Source of the DNA: Pisaster brevispinus
Lineage: Eukaryota; Echinodermata; Asteroidea; Forcipulatida; Asteriidae
Direction: 5' to 3'
Length of the DNA stretch: 64,000 nt
Assembly (NCBI GenBank): GCA_023634235.1
Contig: JAMKCF010000016.1
Coordinates: 7,291,866 to 7,355,865 of the forward strand
Position 1 is the stretch's first letter. The number at the start of each line of letters is the position of its first letter. The position numbers were made by a program, and so were the translations under genes. Below the pieces are notes generated by a model that did not search any database, had not been told where the DNA came from, and saw nothing but the letters and a program-made list of their open reading frames with translations. This document shows, in pieces, positions 22,911-34,690 of the stretch.

Positions 22911-25900
22911 TAGCTTGCAACCCCTGATAAAAACTGTCATTTTGAAAAGAATTATTTAATGGCTTTTTATATTTACGTCTAAAAAGAGATGGACTGGAGA
23001 CATTCTAAGGAATAGAAACAGTGTATCTGTTTCTGTCCTAGAATGCCATAATTCCAGGCTTCACGTGTTTCAGTTTTAATCTGATGAACGCCCACTAATT
23101 GAGACACGAGTTGCTAAAAAAAAAGGATTAGTGCGATGCATTCTGTTCTTATAGGTTTTTTTCCCCCCAGGAACCACACCTAATCGTTAAAGAGAAAATA
23201 CATTAATGTGCTGTGTTGTGTTTTTTGTTTGTTTGAAAAGAGTAAATTAGTCTACAACCCTTAGTTCTCAAAACAAAATGCTATTCGTTCAACTTTTGAA
23301 ATCTTATGAGTGGTCACATTTCAAAGAAACCAACGACAGTTGGTTGGTGCGGTGTCGGGGGTTCTGTGCACATTCGTACTTGGCTAATTGATCGCGGCAA
23401 TTGAAATAAGCAACGTTGAGTTTGTGGGTCTCCAGATGTTATTTTCTCGAGTTTGACACTGTTTTTGAACGATTTATTTTCCCTTGAAGATTCTGATCAG
23501 TACTGTGAACTTAAGTTGATAAAAGTTGACAAGTTGACAACATTAATTTGGAGCGGGGTGCACCCGCCCTAAAATTCACGTTGAAAGTACACCGGGTGTA
23601 CTTTAGAACCTGCAAGTCACATGATAATAACATGATCTATCTAGATGATTCAACAGTAGCCTTTAGGACTTAGATGGCGGCAGACATACAAGGTGTATAC
23701 CTTTCCATGGTTGATAAACCATGCGCACCGGTTGGCATGGACGGCCGGATGTTAACAAAACATTTAATCATGTTAACAGATGTTTTAACCAAGTTCAACA
23801 TTTTCTACAAACTTCCAGTTCAATGAAATACCTCCCGTGATGGATTGCTTTATGATGTCCAACGAATGCATCACTATTTTTGAATATCTGTGTAACATTG
23901 TTACAAACAATGGCTATCTGTTTTTGTTTTGCATTTTGGCTTTCCGTAGTTTTCCAACCTCGGTTGGCAAAAACTCGGGCTGACGTGTCCAAAGAAAGTT
24001 CTATTAATCCATTGTTTTCGGAAATGTGCGCATTCTCAGAACTACGTAAACAAATCAGCGTTTACAAGTATCCCACCGTATACATTTGAAACCAATTCCC
24101 GTTAATATAACCACACAGGTAGAAATCCATGATATAACCGGCCCAAGACTGATCCAAAAATCAAAGTACGTTGCTCGCTGTCACTGGGAATAGTGTTTGT
24201 TACAAAAAGGAAGCACGACGAGACATGGCGGCATTGCTTCAAAATTTTAACAAATATGTAGTTATGCCCCTATAAATGACTGCCATGGTTTAACTGTCAT
24301 ATCACTGAGATAACATTAAAATGGGACAGTTTAAAAATCCGCCAATATATTTACTCTATGACACCCAACTGAAAAGAAGACAGTGACAACGGTGAGGAAA
24401 ATAGCGCCCTCTGTAAGAAACTACTGTATCAATCACGGCCGAATTACAAAAGGCATGAAACGAGCGCGCCCTTTGAAGTTGTAAAGGACAAAGGGTGCAC
24501 TGCTATTAATTAGCTTCCAAAGCTAAAACTAAATACAACGAAAATGCTAAATTTTACGAAAATAATACTCTAACATATTTCAAAGTCTCCCAGCCTCTTG
24601 GAAACGAAACCAAACACATTTTCTGACATTTAAACAACATTACCTTTTGAATATGTTAGGGTAGCCATTCAGCTTTTGAGCTAGAGTCCATCCAGGAAAA
24701 ATGACCCTACACTTTTTAGCAAAACAGGGCAATTTTAGGGGGTCTGGTGTACCCAAAATGCCCCAGCTTAAAAATCAATAAAGTCAATTAAAAAGTCAAG
24801 TTTACAGAACAAGTTGTGGGTTACATTCTGTTATGAGACTCCGCACACGAGTTTCTCTCTTTTTAGTGTAATGCACACCAACACCAAAGAACTAATTTTT
24901 AGCAAAAGGCAAAAGTGTTGGTGACGAAAGCAATTAAAGCAAATGTTCAATGTAATTCACGACCTCAAACGACGGTCATAAATGTTACAGTAGATTAAGT
25001 GTTACCTGACAGAAGTTCTGTCCACCATCTTGACAGACAAAAGACACAGAACCCTTGAATAGCTTTTCAGTTTGGAGGCTCTATCGTATCGGTGATCGAC
25101 AAAACTTGAAGGAGGTTCAGCGATCGAGTTGCTTAGAAAAAAAGGTGTCCGCCCCTCACGCTCTCTCAAGATTGTATCTATGATGCTCAAGGTGTTCTAT
25201 TGCAATAAATAATATACGAAAAAGTATACTTTGAGAAATGTGTTGCTTCCTCAATCGTTCAACATCAAGTTTTCCAGAGTATCAAACTTCATTAACAATG
25301 TTAAGCTGAATCCTAAAGGCCAACCCTAACTCAACAGAGGCGTCACGTTTTTTAATTAAAGACCAGCTTGAACGAAACGGCAATAAGTGGTCTATGCTTA
25401 AATTCATCTGAAATATTTTCAATAAATGTGGAAAATGAGTTCACAGTGAGATTAAACAGCTAATTCTCCTGTGTTTTCCAGAAAGATACGAAAAGGCCCG
25501 TTACGTCATTACCATGTTACGTCATTACCCATGTTACGTCATTTGTGGGAGCTCCGTTTTTATAGCCGCTTTGTTGCAACATGGAGGTATAACAACGCAA
25601 CCTCCCCCAAAATGTCATTTTGACGCACGCCATCAACGGCAGAAGTGTAGCTACTTTTTCAAAACCTTGAGGTTGGGGCCTAATTTTTTGATCGACAGGC
25701 CTAATTACGAAAATAACAGACGTGTCAAAATTATCAAAATTGCAGTTAAAACGACAAATAAACATAATTATAAACAAGTTAAATTAGAATTCCTGATAAA
25801 AATGCTTCGCTCAAGTAGCTGTAGATTATAGAGTGCAAGAGGTGGCAACTTTTATGTGAGGAACTAGTTGTTTTTTTACACCGCCAAGAACGATCAGATC

Positions 25901-25972
25901 ACATGTCTTGAAGATGTGAACTTTTGCGACTTGGGTCGGCATTACCTCCCTCTATGGTGATGTATTCTTTAG
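22911..25972. other. no gene seen
   Basis: This stretch holds the hairpin at 23001 and a 21-bp perfect palindrome at 23584-23604 (AAAGTACACC, central G, and its complement). No signal-peptide exon for the lectin fragment at 25973 could be identified in the stretch before it. Confidence 0.5.
23001..23045. other. imperfect 19-bp hairpin
   Basis: CATTCTAAGGAATAGAAACAG pairs with CTGTTTCTGTCCTAGAATG around a 5-nt loop. It is shorter than a typical animal pre-miRNA and may be a fold-back repeat remnant. Confidence 0.5.
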
Positions 25973-26647
25973 TGGGACACAAGCCCGTGTGTCCTCCTGA
26001 CTGGGTGGCTTGGGGAGAGTCGTCATGCTACATCTTACTGCCTGAGAAGATGAGTTGGTTCGATGCTAAGATGGTTTGTGACCGACCAGTGAGTAGCATC
26101 ATTGTCCCCAACTCACAGACAGAACACGATTTTCTTTGGCAGGAATTTGGCGCCAACAAAGATGCAGACTTTCTCTTTGGATCGGCTGTAGAGATTTTGT
26201 CAATCCGGATACACTGGTGAGCTTGGATAGCAAACGAAATTCTAGCCCCCCTACATTCAATAACTGAAATAGGGGAGACCCCAACAGTGAAGAGCACGAG
26301 TGCACAAGAATGGTGGTGTGTTTTTTGTGGTAAATGGGGAGACGCCAGCTGCTCCTCTAACAAATTCGCTGCTTGTGAAATGCGGCTCTCTCATCGCCTG
26401 TACTGGCTGACAGCTGATGCTGGCAGTCGCTTCATACCGTGGTGTCTGCTCATCCACGAGATCAAGAACCCAACGGCCAAAGGAGTCATTGGGTGTGGTC
26501 AGGCGTGCTGGGCGGAGCCTCAATGCCACTCCTTCAATCTGTTGCAGCAAGGTAAGATATAATAATCAGCTCAACGATGCATCCCGCCACGAGACCGACG
26601 TCTTGGATTTCAAGATAAAGGAGGACTGTTCGTTCTTTGACGTTTGA
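25973..26647 (+). pseudogene. C-type lectin domain plus PAN-like domain, broken
   Basis: One frame gives the first half of a C-type lectin-like domain (CPPDWVAWGESSCY, WFDAK, then SSIIVPNSQTEHDFLWQEF) and is interrupted by TGA at 26218-26220. The same frame then continues to the domain end, WGDASCSSNKFAACEM. The central loop that normally binds Ca2+ and sugar (EPN/QPD and WND motifs) is degenerate. A PAN/apple-like segment follows (CLLIHEI, CGQACWAEPQCHSFN). Near 26556 the frame shifts by one, after which NNQLNDAS and EDCSFFDV lead to TGA at 26645-26647. The body lacks introns. A usable acceptor (TATTCTTTAG) precedes position 25973, so it may be a decayed terminal exon whose signal-peptide exon lay upstream; none was found. 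Intact relatives would be secreted lectins. Alternatives are an assembly error at the two lesions or a fragment carried by a repeat. Confidence 0.6.
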
Positions 26648-27654
26648 AACACAATAATGCTAAGAATTGTATAGAACTGCACTGATATGAACAGGATTGA
26701 TTTTATTTATGATTATGGGATTGGATTGAGACAAAGATGTAGTTTTAAGGACAATTGATCAGGTAAATTTTGAAGACCAGAATTTACAAGCCTGAAGTCA
26801 ACTTAAAGGACGTGTTCAAACCGTGGTGATTGCATAGCATCAACTCATACTACTACAGGCCGTGTACGGATTGAAGGCTTCAGCAGTTGGCCGTTTGGCT
26901 AGATTGCTTAAAAGGCCCCATGTAAATAATGAAGATAGCAGAGAAAACTTTTCGAAACGTCGTTACATCTCAAACTTTCCCTTTATTTATCACAAGGACG
27001 GGATTATTTGCATGGTTAATGTCTCATCTCAACCAGTTTCTTCTTAGGATGCTTCTTGTTCATTTATGCTGACATATACCACGAACTCGGCTCAAATCTA
27101 TAAACAACTAACTCCTCATTGGGTAGTTTTGAAGTAGGACTACATAGGGTTAAAAGAAATGTAAACAGACAATGTTCATCGAGCGAGCCGGTGAGCTAAC
27201 GGTGATGTTCAACAGCGCCCTCTTTAGAAAGTGGACATCTAAAAATGTCGTGTTACGCCCAACAAATACAAGATATAACCACCGGTGCCAAAATAGGACG
27301 ATGATTGCCATATCAATTCAGTTTAACATTACAAAAAATGTCCTTCGTAATGCTCTTCGTGATGTCACTTCCCCTTTCCCCTTTTCCGGAGAAAGATTTT
27401 GCAACTAAAAGGCAGGGTACTTTTGGTAAATGCAAAAGACAAGTGTCCTGAATTTGGGCTCAATATTGGTCATTGAAGTTGCACACAAATTAATTCATGG
27501 AAAAAGAAGAAGACGAAATAATAAAAAACACACCCTCGTTGAAAAGAATCGTGTGCTTTTTAGATGCCTTAGAAAGGCTTCATGCCTCAATCTCAGATTC
27601 AATTTTTTTGATGAAAACTACCCCTTTCTCTAAAACTACATTACTTCAAATGGG
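26648..27654. other. no gene seen
   Basis: Short chance frames only. CAGCGCCCTCT at about 27211 echoes similar strings at 10389, 24403 and 28222, a possible repeat boundary motif. Confidence 0.5.
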
Positions 27655-27775
27655 ATCGGCTGTATAAACACTGCTTTATATAAGTAGCTTGCCAAGGACC
27701 AGTGCTCTTTACCAAATAAGTTTTTAAAAGTCATTAACGTGTGGAGTAATTACCAAAGTATACCCTTAAATTAAG
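27655..27775 (-). repeat. dispersed repeat family P, reverse orientation
   Basis: On the plus strand it reads CAGTGCTCTTTACCAAATAA, AAAGTCATTAACGTGTGGAG and AATTACCAAAGTATACCCTT, the reverse of the family core. A degenerate ACTACATTACTTCAAATGGG precedes it. Confidence 0.6.
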
Positions 27776-28929
27776 ATTGAGAATGGGAAGCGTCTGCGTA
27801 TCCGAAGTTGAATCAAAGGTAACAAAACAAAAGTATCGCATTGTCTTTATTAGTTTGTTTGTTATTTTGTTATAATAATAAATGGGCCTAGATAAATAAA
27901 TAAACAATAGGAATGAAGTAAAATCTCATTGATTCACTTCAACCATACCTTTACACAAATTATGCAAACCTAATTATCAAGTAATAAACAACAAGGGAAA
28001 CTGACTGGGGTAAAATTTAAATAATTTGGGGTTGAACGCAGAAAAATTGACTAGAGCGAGACTTGAGGTAAAAATTGAAAAGGAAATGGGTATTTAGTTG
28101 TACGCAAATATTACGGAATTGATTTCATGCGGATGAGAGACGTTCAAAATGTATTTAGTATTTTTGAATGTCTTGCATTTTTTTGCGTGGTGCAGCGAGC
28201 ATATTCCAGTATTAACGAATAGCGCCCTCAATCTGACAAACAATTCTGTCAGTTCTTGTCGAGCTATAATAATCAGTATAAATTGCAGTTCTAATTTATT
28301 TGTTGGAGAATTTCATTCAGACTTTCCGTAGCGTTTGAAATTAATCTTCTTTTGGCTGTTTTCTAGATCAGGCAGTGATAAACCTGTCTATGTTTGCTTT
28401 TTCCGTTTTAGTTCTGTTTGATTTGGTAGGTGTATTGGAGAACCCAATGGTTCACACAACGGTACTTGGACTGAACTATCATTCAGTCACAATGGTTACG
28501 GATTAACTTGTTTATTTTTGCTGAATTTCAAGAACTTGAAAGTATTTTAAAACACAATTGGTGACCAATGTTATAAACGACGTGCATAACATTGGTAATA
28601 TCAAAGTTTACAGATTTACACATAACTTACACAGTTATAAAAATGGTCAATGGTCGAAAACTTCTTTTACAATATTCTTTACCTGAAATGCTATTGGTTT
28701 ATGAGCAATGAGTAAAACAGTAATTAACTTTGATCACACACTAGTTAAATACAGTATTTAAAAAAAAACATTTTTTTTTTTTTCATTTCTTTTCTTGACT
28801 TTGATGACTGATTTGGGTTAAAACTGTCACAGGTTTGTCCTTTCATGTGCGTGTTTGGCCATACACAGTGCGGATACTGCTTTTTGACAAAAAATACCAA
28901 ATTTTGCAATGTCATAGATTGGTAAATAA

Positions 28930-29100
28930 ACCCACAATTATTGACCACAAAAACGTACTTGGTGATAAACACTGCGGATGTTGATAATATAAACTATTTT
29001 GCGAAAGTATTCCCTTCAAATTAATATGGTTTGGATCCATTTTTTCACCCAAAAACATTTGAATCTATGAAACGATTCATGCATGAATCGTTTCTCAGAC
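28930..29100 (+). repeat. dispersed repeat family P, with 26-bp perfect palindrome
   Basis: ACGTACTTGGTGATAAACAC, TTTTTCACCCAAAAACATTTG and AATCTATGAAACG correspond to the family order. The terminal hairpin of other copies is replaced by a perfect 26-bp palindrome at 29069-29094 (GAAACGATTCATG and its complement). Confidence 0.55.
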
Positions 29101-30429
29101 TTCTGAGGGTTGACTGAAAGTTCAAATTTCCGCGTACGTTTACGAATGCTAGGGCCTGAGATGCGGTTGGTACCCGCTGTCACCCTTAAGCTTGCTATTA
29201 ACGTGGATGGATTCTACGCTCTTGATGAAAATATACAGGACAGTTTTGTTATTAAAATTTGCTCAACAAGTAGACACTGTATTGAGCTGAAACTTTCACA
29301 GGTGACTTTCATTGTATCTCTGGTATAATTTTGCATATAAATCATCACTACGTTGACGAAAAACCAATCTATGAACCTACCTATAAAGTTTCACATGTTT
29401 GTTACTTCATGTGCATGCTTGCACACAACATGTGGATACTGCTTTTTTTTTTACAAAAATACCAATTTTGGACGGGTGCTAAAAAAAACCTCGTGGTACG
29501 AAGTTTGGGTTTTTAATTTCAGCGTGTGGGAGTTCGAGATTGCTCCATGGTTTGAGGTTCACCATGGGGGATACCATTGGATATTGCAGGGTAATAGACA
29601 AATAGCCCTGCATTGGCCTTGTTCCAGGAACTTCATCACCGGCATTTGAGACGACGGCACGGTCAAACCTATTGACTGATTCCTGCTGGTTGAGAAATGA
29701 TAGGCAATTACCTCGTTAAAATCGGCATCCTATCAATGACGTGTGTTGATTATAAATAATGAGGTACGTACAGGTGGCTACTTCCTGCCCAGACAATGCC
29801 TGGATAGTATGCTAATTGAGTCCATTAATTGCATTACAAATCAATGCTTTTAATTTGATATGGGTTCCTGCCAAGGTTGTCAATAACGCTTACTTGATCG
29901 CAAATTAATAATTATCATATTTTAAGGTTTGTTTTAGGAGGGGGTGGGGGGCTTACAACCTAATTTAATTCATTTCGAATAAACATTTTGAAGCATGTAT
30001 CGCGGGACATATTGCTCTCGCATATTATTGAAGTGTTCTTAGACGGAAACAATTATTGTATTGCTTGTATATTTTTTATTTATTTAAAACCCCCTTCCGG
30101 ACCAATAGCCTTAGAAGCATCCACATTTTTTTAGAATGTTGAATACTTCACCTTGACTGATCTGAATAGAATCCAACGTATCTCTTTGATGCATAGTGAT
30201 ATCAAGGAATATTAGGATATTCAGAACACAGAGAAAAAGTAACTGTTAAACAAGAAAACCATGTCAGCAGCATTACAAACAGAATTGCCATTCACACTCT
30301 TAATATCAAATAGGTAGATGCTTAGACTTAGTTTTGGTATAACAACCCCCCCGCCCCCCCCCCCCCACACACACACAAAAGAGAGGAAAAACAGGAAAAA
30401 AACAAAACAAAAAACAAAACACACACACA
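29101..30429. other. no gene seen; fragments like the 2983 element
   Basis: TTGAGCTGAAACTTTCACAGG near 29282 and TTTCACATGTTTGTTACTTCATGTGCATG near 29389 resemble the 2983 element and text at 28826. The rest is AT-rich with a C run and CA tracts at 30346-30430. Confidence 0.45.
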
Positions 30430-31262
30430 CATTCCTGTTTTTGCATCCCTGTGGAGACATCTTTTGTTCTTTCCTTTGTCCCTGTAGTTAAGAACCTCCC
30501 ATAAACTTTGTACACAAAGTTCCTTGTGGAGCAACCCAGTCTTGAGAATTTCCCTATGGGGACCCTTTGTTTTCCCTTTTCTGTTTTGTTCTCGGTCTCC
30601 GTAAGGTAGTGAATATGAAAGGCACACACACATGGTGTAAACCGAGAACATCCCATGGTTTGGACTTACTTTTTTTAGCGACATTCCCATTGGTTTTGTA
30701 CACGAAACAAACCGAGGACAGTCCCTGATATGTCATTTTCCCGGATCCCTATTGTTAAAGTCCTCGGTCTGAATGCGTAGACATGTTCACACACACACAC
30801 ACACACACCCAACCTTACGGATCCGGTTTGTGGGGTACTGCTATTGTTGTTCTATTGTTCCCTTTTTTAAAGAATTCCCTTGTGGGGCCCTATTGTTCCT
30901 ATTGAAATTGCCTTGTGGGGTCCATTGTTCCATTGTTAAAAGTACCCCGTAAGTTGGCATGTGTAAGGGCACCCAAGTGTGTAAATGGTATAATACCGAG
31001 GACATCCCATGCTGTGGACTGAGTTTTTTTAGCGACGTTCCCATTGGTTTTGTACACGAAACAAACCGAGGACTGTCCCCGATATGTTTTTTCCGGATCC
31101 CTATTGCTAAAGTCCTCGGTTTGAATGCGTAGACATGTTCACACACACACACATTCTATTTTTTGCATCCCTGTGGAGACATCTTTTGTCCTTTCCTTTG
31201 TCCCTGTAGTTAAGAACCTCCCATAGACTTTGTACACAAAATTCCTTGTGGAGCAACCCAGA
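30430..31262 (+). repeat. complex repeat cluster with two internal direct repeats and CA tracts
   Basis: A unit starting near CTGTGGAGACATCTTTTGT and ending GTGGAGCAACCCAG occurs at 30430-30540 and again at 31152-31262. A second unit (CCCATTGGTTTTGTACACGA, ACAAACCGAGGAC, GTCCTCGGT) occurs at about 30640-30800 and 30993-31150. Each block is bordered by (CA)n. A reverse-oriented relative lies at 33765-34165. No gene is seen inside; the minus-strand frames are repeat-derived. Confidence 0.7.
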
Positions 31263-32669
31263 AAAGCGATTGGAACAATTTGGTTCTACTTCAAGTTCAT
31301 TGAAAGTGGGCTTTTAGTTTTAGATTTAATATACTTCATAAGCTGCGGTGATTATTAACAATTCTTGCCCCTATTTAATTCAAATTTTTGCATAGAAAAA
31401 ATACAGATTTGTCACACTGCATCAACCGGAGCCTACAATATAAAGATTTAGAGCAACACTACGATCAGAGCCTATCAGTTTGGTCTTGTGCTTACCAGAC
31501 AGTACTAGATTTTTATTGGAGTGAAGAAGGACCCATTTGTTTCATTAAAACTTTCTTTTTATCTCTTAAAAATGTATGATCTTGTATCGTGCTTGGATAT
31601 TTTATCTGGAAGGATAGAGAGAATCGATTTTGTGGTCAGCGACTTCGGGAATCCACCAGGAACTGCTACCCCTGGGCTGGCCGTCAAACGGCTGAACAAT
31701 ACCCATCGATGGGAACGTCCCAAACCTCCCCGTGAACCCAAATAAGGCGGCACAATTGAACTCATCACAAAGACTTTAAAAAAAAACCCACCCAGGAGAC
31801 CCCGTTGTGAGGTGGCTATACCGAATCATAGCCGGCGCTTAAAGAGACACGGTCATGGAGAGAGAGAGAGGGAAAAAAGCTCTCACACTAAAATCCGCTA
31901 CAGTTAAAACTATGCTTTTTTTTGCAGACGTAATCTTCTAAAATCCGTCAAGCGAGAACGGGTTGAGGGGGATAGTGATCGAGAAGCGTGGCGAGGGTTA
32001 CGCGCGTGCCCCGGATTTACCCACGCGTGTCCGCAAACAATGCTCCTGGACGGGACTGGCGCTCACAGCAGAAGAGAAAGGGACGGGTTCATTTATTAGG
32101 TTTATTTTTTTGTTTTTTCCCCCTGTGCGGGATCAATGATGGGCTTTGAGATCAGCGTGGGAAAATAAAAGGTTGGAATGCAGTTATTAAGAGGTATCAC
32201 AGCGGGACAATTGAAGTTGACAAATTGGTTGATTGATAGGCTGTGCGATGTCAGACCATCAGGGTGTCACCGGCGTAATATCACCAGTGCATTTGGTTTT
32301 ATCATTTTAATTTATTTGTTAACAATGTTGCAGGCCTCAACATAAAAGTGTAACAGAATCTGATGGGGGTAGACTGCTATATTTATTAATATTATACTTA
32401 TACTATTTATTCGTCCAAGATTTCAACAAACATACACAAATGCAATGTACTAATATAACATTCACTTTTAAAATCTTAAGGTTACATGTCTTTGGTTAAA
32501 AACCAATTTACATGCGGATAAGTACTAAAGTCAATAAGGAAATACTTGCCAACTATCTCTAGCTGGCTATGGTTTTGATCTACCTCCCTCCCCATGATCA
32601 TGGCAAAGAGTTGAGACCTCTCGTGTCATTACCGGTTCGCTTTATTTTATTAATTTGGTTGAACAAAAT
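31263..32669. other. no gene seen
   Basis: The stretch 31860-32050 is GC- and CpG-richer than average and contains a short GA tract; it holds no frame with known motifs. Confidence 0.5.
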
Positions 32670-32830
32670 TCCTCTCTTTCTAAAACTACATTACTTCAAA
32701 GGGGGTTGTTCCTAACAATGTTGTATAATGTCAACAGCTCTCCAGTGCTCTTTGCCAAGTAGGTTTTTATGGCCATTTACTTGTGGAGTAATCACTAAAC
32801 GTACACCCTGCCTTTATTATAGAAAAGTAT
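32670..32830 (-). repeat. dispersed repeat family P, reverse orientation
   Basis: TCTAAAACTACATTACTTCA, CAGCTCTCCAGTGCTCTTTG, AAGTAGGTTTTTATGGCCAT and TTGTGGAGTAATCACTAAAC are the reverse complement of the family core seen at 2711 and 3964. Confidence 0.68.
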
Positions 32831-32888
32831 CACTGTGGATGTTGTTTTGTCTGGAAAGGTCAGGGCTGGTGATCAACTGTTTCAACAA

Positions 32889-33225
32889 TATTATTCAGTT
32901 TGGTATCCATTTTATGTGAATTGTTTCTGCTTATTGGATGGTATATTTCTTGAAAATGTGATGAAATATGAAAATATGAAGTCCACAGAGGATCGGACAA
33001 AAACCAACACTGTGTCGTAGTGTAGTCACACCGTGAACAAAAATCACAATATTGTTCAGCTGTCCATCCATTTCATGTGAATTTTCACTCCTTAATTTGA
33101 TGGTATGCTTCTTGAAATTATGATGACTGGAACAAAGTGCTTGTACACGCATAAAGAATCCACAGCGAGGATCAGACACAATTCAACACCGTGTCGTAGT
33201 CTAGTCAGACCGTGGACAATCAACC
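32889..33225 (+). repeat. tandem duplication of about 160-175 bp
   Basis: Two diverged units start near 32889 and 33049. Both run through TATCCATTTTATGTGAATT-like text, TTGGATGGTATATTTCTTGAAA-like text, GAGGATCGGACA/GAGGATCAGACA and GTGTCGTAGT(G/C)TAGTCA. No coding capacity is evident. Confidence 0.65.
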
Positions 33226-33764
33226 CCTTTGTACCGTATACACAGATCCGGATTGAAGAGCATTGGTTAGACGAAAATAAGCCAGGGCTTCACTATCACA
33301 CACATCACCGACCCCTCAAGGGTCTCCAAGTCAATAGTGGAAGGAACAAAGTATCCAATTTAACCTCACAACTTGGTATCCTTGGATTAGAATAAAACAA
33401 CCGGCTTGGAGAAGAGCGAACCATTGTACCCCGCCCGGTCTACATTGTCGAATAAAGGAAGGGGGCTAATCCCAACAGTAGGTGGACCAATCGATCCAGA
33501 CTTGATTAATCTATCTAAAGATGTCAACTAGGATCGGATTCCCTGTGAAATCATTTAGTAAACGGGTTTTTTCTCTTTTCCTCCGGGTATTATCTTGACT
33601 AAGCTTTGTTTACAATGACGGGATTAGCAACTTGAGGACTTTGAAATGGTGGGAAAAAAATCAATGAATGGGGTTTAAAAGAATGATGAACATTATTGTA
33701 GGTATGACGTACATGTATATTAAGCGGGATGAAGGAGTAAGGTGACCGTGCTAAGTTCAGAAAT

Positions 33765-34165
33765 GTTTGGGTGTGTGTGTGGGCTCATTTTCGGTACCTT
33801 ATGGAGACCAAGAACACAACTAAAAAAGGGGGAAAAAAAGTTCTCCACATGGAAATCCTAAAGACCGGGGTGCTCCACAAGGAAATTTTTGTACAAAGTC
33901 TATGTGAAACTGTTAAGTGCAGGGACAAAGGAAAGAACAAAAGATTGCTCCACAAGGATGCATTTTTGAGAATGTGTGTTTGAGTCTGTTTTCACATTCA
34001 AACCGGGGACCTATAACAAAAGAGGACAATAGGGTCCCCGGTTGGGTAAAGGTCCCCAGTTAGAAATTGTGTACAAAACCAATGGGAGCTGTTGCCAAAA
34101 AGTTAGAGTCCAAACAAAAGAGGGACAATAGGAGGTCCCCGATTGGAGGTGTTTACACACTTGTG
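33765..34165 (-). repeat. inverted relative of the 30.4-31.3 kb repeat cluster
   Basis: GTGCTCCACAAGGAAATTTT, GTACAAAGTCTATG, AAGTGCAGGGACAAAGGAAAG and GTGTACAAAACCAATGGGAG are reverse-complement matches to the cluster at 30430, again bordered by (GT)n. The two clusters form a loose inverted pair flanking about 2.5 kb. Confidence 0.65.
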
Positions 34166-34529
34166 TGTGTGTGTATATGTTCATTTTATTCTGATCATCA
34201 TAAAGTGATGTTTGGAGCTTTGCATGGCGTGAATAATGAGAGGTAACCGTGACTAGTAAACTTGCCGGTACGCTCTAAAACTTCTAGGTATCATGTGACC
34301 TGTTTTCCGGGTCACAGAGGGCCTAACCAATTTTCTATGTTTCTATTGACTTATTTAGACAGGGTAGTGTTATCAGTATAACAACTGCTATCACTAAAGG
34401 GCCATGTGTACAAACAGTAACAAGTAAGAATCATAGTAAAAAAAGTAAAATGCAGAGCAATCAGAAAAGACATGAATCAAAAACAGAAAACCGAGTGTAA
34501 GACAAAAACACAATTCTTAACAAGGATCA

Positions 34530-34690
34530 GATTGTCTGGGTCAGTGTGATCCATAATGGGTCACACTGACGCAGAATCTCAGCTATATAATCCCATTTCC
34601 ATCCAGTTTTCCGTGTGTAGCCCGACCCAGCAATGGTTCAGGCTCCCCGAGACCCGGTTAATTCTGACCGGGGAGTTTTTTTCTAGAGAG
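34530..34690. mobile_element. GGGTCA-rich MITE, shorter copy
   Basis: GTCTGGGTCAGTGTGATCC, then TGACGCAGAATCTCAG as in the 102-bp unit at 11437, and the right end AATTCTGACCGGGGAGTTTT ending CTAGAGAGTA identify this as the same family. Confidence 0.65.

Noticed and set aside
30221..31152. Minus-strand frames of 79-120 codons
   Set aside because: They are translations of the complex repeat cluster and its CA tracts.
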